Of a stretch of DNA of 10,425 nucleotides, positions 6,779 through 10,425 are shown piece by piece. The notes under the pieces were generated by a model that saw only the letters and a list, made by a program, of their open reading frames with translations, had not been told where the DNA came from and did no database searches. The position numbers and the translations under genes are program-made. The stretch is from positions 1 to 10,425 of the forward strand of contig JAKDIK010000062.1 in assembly GCA_030450535.1 (NCBI GenBank), written 5' to 3'. Position 1 is the stretch's first letter. Every line of letters begins with the position of its first letter. This DNA is from Propionibacteriaceae bacterium (GTDB taxonomy: Bacteria; Actinomycetota; Actinomycetes; Propionibacteriales; Propionibacteriaceae).

Positions 6779-7719
6779 CAGGCGTCCCTCCTCTTGTTCC
6801 ACAGGAACTGGAAGATCGTCACGCTGATGCAGATGACGAACAACACGATGGCGACGGCCGAGGCGTAGCCGAAGTCGTTCTCCTGGAAGCCCTTCTGGTA
6901 GATGTACTGGCTCAGCACGAGCGTGGACTGGCCGGGCCCACCCTCGGTCATGACGAGGATGAGATCGAAGATCTTGAAGGCGCCGATGGTCAACATGACC
7001 GTGACAAAGAACATCGTGGGACGCAGGCTGGGGATCGTCACGTTCCAGAAGCGTTGCCACGCATTGGCGCCGTCCATCTTCGCTGCCTCGTAGAGCTCGC
7101 CGGGAATGGTCTGCAGGCCGGCCAGGAACAACAGCATGTAGTAGCCCATGTCGCGCCAGATGCTGACGATGATGACGGCTGGCATCGACCAGGCGGCGGA
7201 GGCCGTCCAGCCGGGCGGGTTCGCCACGCCGAGGAACCTCAGGAACTGGTTGATCGGGCCGAAATCGGGGCTGAACAGCATGTTCCACACCACCGCGATC
7301 GCGACGATGCTGGTGATGTAGGGGAAGAAGGCGGCCGTCCGGAAGAAGGCCACCCCGCGCAGCTTGCGGTTGAGCAGCAACGCCAGGCCGAGCGAGACGA
7401 TCAGGGTCAGCGGGATGTGGAACGCGGCGTAGTAGAGGGTGTTCCAGAAGGACACCCAGAAGCTCGGGTCGCGCCACAGCCGGGCGAAGTTGTCCAGGCC
7501 GGTGAAGGTCGCCCGACCGAAGGCGTTCCAGCTGGTCAGGGCGTAGTAGAACAGCGTGATGACGGGCACGAGGGTGAGCACCGCGAAGCCGATGAAGTTC
7601 GGCGCGATGAAGCCCAGCCCGATGAGGGTGTTGCGGCGGCGAAGCCTGTTGGTGCGGCGACGATCCTTGACGAGGCCGTCGGGGGCGATCGCTGCGGCGG
7701 TCGCCGGCGTCGTGGCCAT
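6778..7719 (-). CDS. Carbohydrate ABC transporter permease, MalF/UgpA-type (first permease)
   Basis: First membrane subunit of the CUT1 sugar importer, 313 residues. A basic N-terminus (KDRRRTNRLRRRN, 18-30) is followed by about six membrane segments, the first around 32-60. The EAA loop spans 211-230: EAAKMDG, nine residues, then VTIP, a slight variant of the usual IxLP. Phrases such as GFIAPNFIGF, FFRTAAFFPY and GGPGQSTLVLSQYIY are typical of this family. ATG at 7719 is chosen because AAGGAG precedes it by about six bases; the longer frame reaching 7788 runs through a hairpin and lacks a site. It pairs with the MalG-type subunit, overlapping it by one base, and follows the binding-protein gene after 79 bases that contain a strong hairpin. 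Confidence 0.94.
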   Translation of the reverse strand: MATTPATAAAIAPDGLVKDRRRTNRLRRRNTLIGLGFIAPNFIGFAVLTLVPVITLFYYALTSWNAFGRATFTGLDNFARLWRDPSFWVSFWNTLYYAAFHIPLTLIVSLGLALLLNRKLRGVAFFRTAAFFPYITSIVAIAVVWNMLFSPDFGPINQFLRFLGVANPPGWTASAAWSMPAVIIVSIWRDMGYYMLLFLAGLQTIPGELYEAAKMDGANAWQRFWNVTIPSLRPTMFFVTVMLTIGAFKIFDLILVMTEGGPGQSTLVLSQYIYQKGFQENDFGYASAVAIVLFVICISVTIFQFLWNKRRDA

Positions 7720-7741
7720 GGGTGTCTCCTTCGACTCCGGG

Positions 7742-7776
7742 CGGGATCCGCGCCGCGCACTGCTGCGCGGATCCCG
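7742..7776 (-). terminator. Intercistronic hairpin between binding-protein and permease genes
   Basis: Bases 7742-7753 (CGGGATCCGCGC) pair perfectly with 7765-7776 (GCGCGGATCCCG), a 12-bp stem with an 11-base loop. It starts 22 bases past the binding-protein stop. There is no T-run, so it may act as a partial terminator or a 3' mRNA stabiliser. Either would yield more binding protein than permease, a known arrangement in sugar ABC operons. The role is inferred. Confidence 0.6.
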
Positions 7777-7798
7777 GTCGGCGATCAATCGGTGGGGC

Positions 7799-9142
7799 TC
7801 AGCGGTTCAGGACCTCGGCCTGGACGCGCTCGCCGGCCTGGGTGACGCCGGCGTCCACGGCGGTGGACTCGGACATGATCCCGGAGTGGATCTCGTTGAG
7901 CACGTTCTGGATCGCCGCGGTGTGGGGCGACACCGGATTCTCCGGATGGATCTCCCGGGTGCCGAACGCGAACTTCGACAGGTCGTCGCTGGGCGCTCCG
8001 TCGACGGCGAAGTAGGCCTCGGTGACGGCGTCCGACGCGTACGCCGGGGTGATGCCGATGCCGGCGAGCACCGTCGCGGCGTCCTCGGAGGCGGCAAGCT
8101 TCAAGAACGCCTTCGCGCTCTCGACCTTGGCCGGATCGATGGCCGGGTTGATGCCGAGACCGGTGGGATCACCGAACGTCACCGGGGTGTTGCCGGTGCC
8201 GGCGGTGCTGGCGTCGAACTGCGGGATGGGCGCGATGCCCCACTCGAACTCGTTGGCGTCGCCGCTGGCCTGCTGAGCGATCAGGGTCGCCACGTACCAG
8301 CTGCCCATGGGCAACATGGCGGCCTTCTGGGTGCCGAACTGCGCCTGGTAGGTGAGCTTGTTCGTGGTCACGGTGCCGTAGGTGGGCTGGGCACCGTCGT
8401 CCTGCAGCGCGACGGCCCGCTCGTAGTAGGGCTGCAGGTAGGAGTAGTCACCGCTGAGCAGGTCGGCGCCGGGGGTTTGCGCGAGCGCGAAGCCCTGGAT
8501 GACCGACTGCCAGTTGTGCTGGTAGGTGCCCGTGGCCTCGGAGCCGGCGGCCTGCAGATTCGTGGTGAGCTCCCGCGCCGCGGCGGCGTAGTCGTCCCAC
8601 GTCCAGCTGCCGTCGGGTTCGGCCACGCCAGCCTGCGCGAACAGGTCCTTGTTGTAGAACAGCACCCAGCCGTCCTGGCGGTACGGGATCGCGTAGGTTG
8701 CGCCGTCCACCTCGTACGCCGAGACGCCCAGGACATCCGAGGACAGCTCCCCGGCCACGTCCGAGACGTCCATGAGCTGGTCGCCGTCGGAGTAGGTGAA
8801 GAAGTTCTTGAGGTTCTTCTGCACGTAGATGTCGGGGGCCGTGCCGGCCGCGAGATCGGCGATCATCTGGGTGTCGTAGTTGGTCGCGTCGTACTCCCTG
8901 ACCTCGATCTCGTAGTCGGGGTTGGTCGCGTTGAACGTGTCGGCCAGCTTCTGGAACTCCGGCGTGCTGGCGAGGCTCCAGCCGGCCAGCGTGATGGTGC
9001 CGGACGCCCCCGCGCCGCCCGTCGTGTCGCCGCCGGTGCCGGTACCGCCCGGGGCCGCCGGGCTGCCCACTCCCGAGCAGCCGGACACCGCCAGGGCGAG
9101 GACGGCCGCCGCGGCGGCGAAGGTCGTTGCCTTGCGAGTCAT
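7799..9142 (-). CDS. Sugar ABC transporter substrate-binding lipoprotein
   Basis: Extracellular solute-binding protein (family 1, CUT1 type), 447 residues, expected to be anchored to the outer face of the membrane and to deliver an oligosaccharide to the two permeases. The signal peptide has MTRK, a hydrophobic Ala/Leu core, and lipobox VSGC with the lipidated Cys22. A Gly/Thr/Ser-rich linker follows (23-48), then the mature domain from about 49 (GTITLAGWS). Family-typical patches include LAAGTAPDIYV at 98-108, the region around DGWVLFYNKDLFAQAGV (157-173) with GSWTWDDYAAAA (178-189), and MLPMGSWYV at 276-284. ATG at 9142 is preceded by GGGAG at about eight bases. It is first in the operon, behind a TTGACA-type promoter and an operator-like repeat cluster. 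The substrate is unknown; the neighbouring lyase-like gene suggests a uronic-acid-containing or related oligosaccharide. Confidence 0.94.
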   Translation of the reverse strand: MTRKATTFAAAAAVLALAVSGCSGVGSPAAPGGTGTGGDTTGGAGASGTITLAGWSLASTPEFQKLADTFNATNPDYEIEVREYDATNYDTQMIADLAAGTAPDIYVQKNLKNFFTYSDGDQLMDVSDVAGELSSDVLGVSAYEVDGATYAIPYRQDGWVLFYNKDLFAQAGVAEPDGSWTWDDYAAAARELTTNLQAAGSEATGTYQHNWQSVIQGFALAQTPGADLLSGDYSYLQPYYERAVALQDDGAQPTYGTVTTNKLTYQAQFGTQKAAMLPMGSWYVATLIAQQASGDANEFEWGIAPIPQFDASTAGTGNTPVTFGDPTGLGINPAIDPAKVESAKAFLKLAASEDAATVLAGIGITPAYASDAVTEAYFAVDGAPSDDLSKFAFGTREIHPENPVSPHTAAIQNVLNEIHSGIMSESTAVDAGVTQAGERVQAEVLNR

Positions 9143-9159
9143 GGGTGAGTCTCCCTTCG

Positions 9160-9178
9160 CGGGACCGCCGTGGTCCCG
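9160..9178 (-). promoter_or_regulatory. 5'-UTR hairpin just before the binding-protein ribosome binding site
   Basis: CGGGACC at 9160-9166 pairs with GGTCCCG at 9172-9178 around a 5-base loop. In the mRNA it would sit four bases before the GGGAG ribosome binding site (9151-9155), leaving that site single-stranded. It may stabilise the 5' end or tune initiation. No riboswitch family is recognised. Confidence 0.4.
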
Positions 9179-9181
9179 TCC

Positions 9182-9205
9182 TGATCAGCTATGATCACTT
9201 GATCG
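9182..9205. promoter_or_regulatory. Operator-like cluster of three TGATC hexamers, transporter side
   Basis: TGATCA at 9182-9187, TGATCA at 9192-9197 and TGATCG at 9200-9205, spaced about 8-10 bases, roughly one helical turn. The cluster covers the -10 box and expected transcription start of the binding-protein promoter, as repressor sites do. Read toward the transporter operon it begins CGATCAAGTGATCA, resembling the cluster at 9280-9304 read toward the lyase gene. The regulator is unidentified and not in the window. Confidence 0.55.
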
Positions 9206-9229
9206 TACTCGGTCACGTTTGGTTGTCAA
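9202..9229 (-). promoter_or_regulatory. Promoter of the sugar ABC transporter operon
   Basis: Minus-strand TTGACA (complement of 9224-9229) is a perfect -35 box. It is followed after 16 bases by TACGAT (complement of 9202-9207), a fair -10 box. Transcription should start near 9195, leaving a leader of about 50 bases that holds the 9160-9178 hairpin. The -10 overlaps the hexamer cluster. Confidence 0.6.
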
Positions 9230-9279
9230 CTCTTGCGCTGCACGGATGAGATGGCTACGGTCCAGTGGTTACCTATTCG

Positions 9280-9304
9280 TGATCAAGCTGATCGCTTCTG
9301 ATCG
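9280..9304. promoter_or_regulatory. Operator-like cluster of three TGATC hexamers, lyase side
   Basis: TGATCA at 9280-9285, TGATCG at 9289-9294 and TGATCG at 9299-9304, spaced 9-10 bases. Read on the plus strand it starts TGATCAAGCTGATCG and mirrors the cluster at 9182-9205. It ends 27 bases before the GTG of the heparinase-like gene. No strong promoter is visible for that gene. TTGCGC (9233-9238) with TACGGT (9256-9261) at 17 bases, or TTGTCA (9223-9228), are weak options. Confidence 0.5.
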
Positions 9305-9331
9305 TTTCCCACGACGACGAGGGAGGGGCCC

Positions 9332-10425
9332 GTGCATTTCGTCGGTCCATTGGGCCAGTTGTGGCCCGCACTGGACGCCGCCGAATTCCGTCGGCTGGTG
9401 GTGCCTCGCGGCGTCCGCCTGCCCGTGCCGCCGGCATCCGACCGCAGCGCGTGGCCGGGCACGGTGGATCCCGCCGCGCTGGCGACGCTCGTCGCGCAGG
9501 CGGATGCCGAGGCGGCGGCACCGTGGCCGCAGCCCAGGGCGTCCGAGGCCGCCCGCTTCCACCGCGACGGCAACCGCACCGCATGGGAGGCCGCCGCGTT
9601 CGCGCGCACCGAGCGGCTCAGCCGGGCGGTCGTGGCCGCGGCGGCCGAGCCGACCGGCGCCCGGCTCGACGCGGTGGTCGACGGGGTCGTGGCGCTGTGC
9701 GAGCAGAGCTCGTGGAGCTGGCCCGCCCACGATGACGCGTTCGCGCGCCGCGGCTGGGTGCTGCCGGACCTCGCATCGCCCTACCTCGACCTGGGCGCGG
9801 GCGAGATCGTGGGCCAGCTCGGCTGGATCGACCACCTGCTCGGCCCTGAGCTGGACGCCCACGCCCCTGGTCTGCGCGCACGCATGCGCCACGAAGCCGC
9901 GCTCCGCGCGTTCGCTCCGTTCGAGAACCGCCGCGACTGGCACTGGCTGGGGCTGGACGGCGACGTCCACAACTGGAACCCCTGGATTCACGGCAATCTG
10001 CTGGTCGGCGCCCTGACGCTGGTGGACGAGGACGCCGACGTGGCGCGTTTGCTGGCGCTCATCGTCGAGGGCCTCGACCGCTACGTGGCCGCGCTGCCCG
10101 CCGACGGCGCCATCGACGAGGGCTATTCCTACTGGTGGAACGGAGCCTGCCGGGCGCTCGAGGCGCTCGAACTGCTGGCGCACGCGACGGGCGGGGTGCT
10201 GGACGCCGCCCGCGAGGTCCCGGCGCTGCGTGGGACGGTCGCTTTCCCGCACCGGATGCAGTTGGGCGGGCCGTGGTTCCTCAACGTCGCCGACGGCTCG
10301 GCCCGGCCCAGCGACGACCTCGCGTGGGACGCCCTGCACCGCGCGGCCCGGGCCGTCGGGAACGCCGACGCCGCCGCGTTCGCGGCCGGTCACCGCGCCC
10401 ACCCGGACGCCCCGGGCTCCCCGAA
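9332..10425 (+). CDS. Heparinase II/III-like protein, N-terminal part (runs off window end)
   Basis: The frame is open from GTG at 9332 to the window end, 364 residues and incomplete. GTG is chosen because GGGAGGGG (9321-9328) sits just before it. It resembles heparinase II/III family proteins: a helical toroid-type N-terminal domain with CEQSSWSWPAHDD at 123-135, HNWNPWIHGN at 213-222 and DEGYSYWWNGACRALE at 262-277. In such lyases, Asn/His in a motif like the second and Tyr in a motif like the third take part in catalysis; assigning Asn214 or His213 and Tyr265 or Tyr267 here is inference. The beta-sandwich C-terminus would lie beyond the window. There is no signal peptide, so the enzyme is probably cytoplasmic and acts on imported oligosaccharides. 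It is divergent from the sugar ABC operon, with matching operator-like clusters. It could instead be a hydrolase of similar fold. Confidence 0.82.
   Translation, partial: MHFVGPLGQLWPALDAAEFRRLVVPRGVRLPVPPASDRSAWPGTVDPAALATLVAQADAEAAAPWPQPRASEAARFHRDGNRTAWEAAAFARTERLSRAVVAAAAEPTGARLDAVVDGVVALCEQSSWSWPAHDDAFARRGWVLPDLASPYLDLGAGEIVGQLGWIDHLLGPELDAHAPGLRARMRHEAALRAFAPFENRRDWHWLGLDGDVHNWNPWIHGNLLVGALTLVDEDADVARLLALIVEGLDRYVAALPADGAIDEGYSYWWNGACRALEALELLAHATGGVLDAAREVPALRGTVAFPHRMQLGGPWFLNVADGSARPSDDLAWDALHRAARAVGNADAAAFAAGHRAHPDAPGSP

Noticed and set aside
6779..7477. N-terminal extension of the MalG-type permease in the same frame
   Set aside because: It overlaps the first permease out of frame. 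The ATG at 6778 has a strong ribosome binding site and gives the normal family length.
9269..10402. A 377-codon open frame on the minus strand opposite the heparinase-like gene
   Set aside because: Its composition is Arg/Gly/Pro/Ala-rich with no recognisable motif. The plus-strand frame has family motifs and a good ribosome binding site. Third-position GC bias explains the antisense frame.
1..10425. CRISPR arrays, insertion sequences, transposases, integrases or toxin-antitoxin genes
   Set aside because: No regularly spaced repeats, terminal inverted repeats or matching protein motifs were seen on either strand.

Overview
The window is high-GC, gene-dense DNA with strong Shine-Dalgarno sites, GTG starts and a paired clpP1-clpP2 arrangement next to clpX and tig. 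This indicates an actinobacterium. The ClpP, trigger factor and tRNA sequences look most like Propionibacteriales/Propionibacteriaceae to me, but that placement is from memory and not from a search. No stretch longer than 300 bases lacks a gene. The largest gaps are 591-776, 3387-3537 and 9143-9331, and each holds signals described below.

Left half (1-5092), core proteostasis and translation genes. The 3' end of valS (+) converges on clpX (-), and a nested inverted repeat between them probably ends transcription from both sides. On the minus strand, clpP1, clpP2 and clpX lie in tight succession and encode the two ClpP peptidase subunits and the ClpX unfoldase. clpP1 appears to have its own promoter, with a candidate ClgR operator about 50-68 bases upstream of its GTG start. 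It may be translated from a leaderless mRNA. Upstream of it are tig (trigger factor), closed by a 15-bp hairpin, and a tRNA-Gly(UCC) gene 41 bases before tig.

Right half (5155-10425), a carbohydrate utilisation locus. A minus-strand operon encodes a lipoprotein sugar-binding protein, two ABC permeases and a small YesL/DUF624 membrane protein. Facing away from it on the plus strand is a heparinase II/III-like gene that runs off the window. The binding protein would capture an oligosaccharide and the permeases would import it. The lyase-like enzyme has no signal peptide, so it probably cleaves the imported sugar in the cytoplasm. No ABC ATPase is encoded here, so one made elsewhere (MsmK/UgpC type) is probably shared.

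The most interesting feature is the divergent control region (9143-9331). Two clusters, each of three TGATC-type hexamers spaced about one helical turn apart, lie in mirrored orientation in front of the two outward-facing genes. The left cluster covers the -10 box and start region of a good promoter (TTGACA, 16 bp, TACGAT). This looks like a shared operator for an unidentified local sugar-responsive repressor. The transport operon also has a perfect 12-bp hairpin between the binding-protein gene and the first permease gene, which could set the ratio of the two products.
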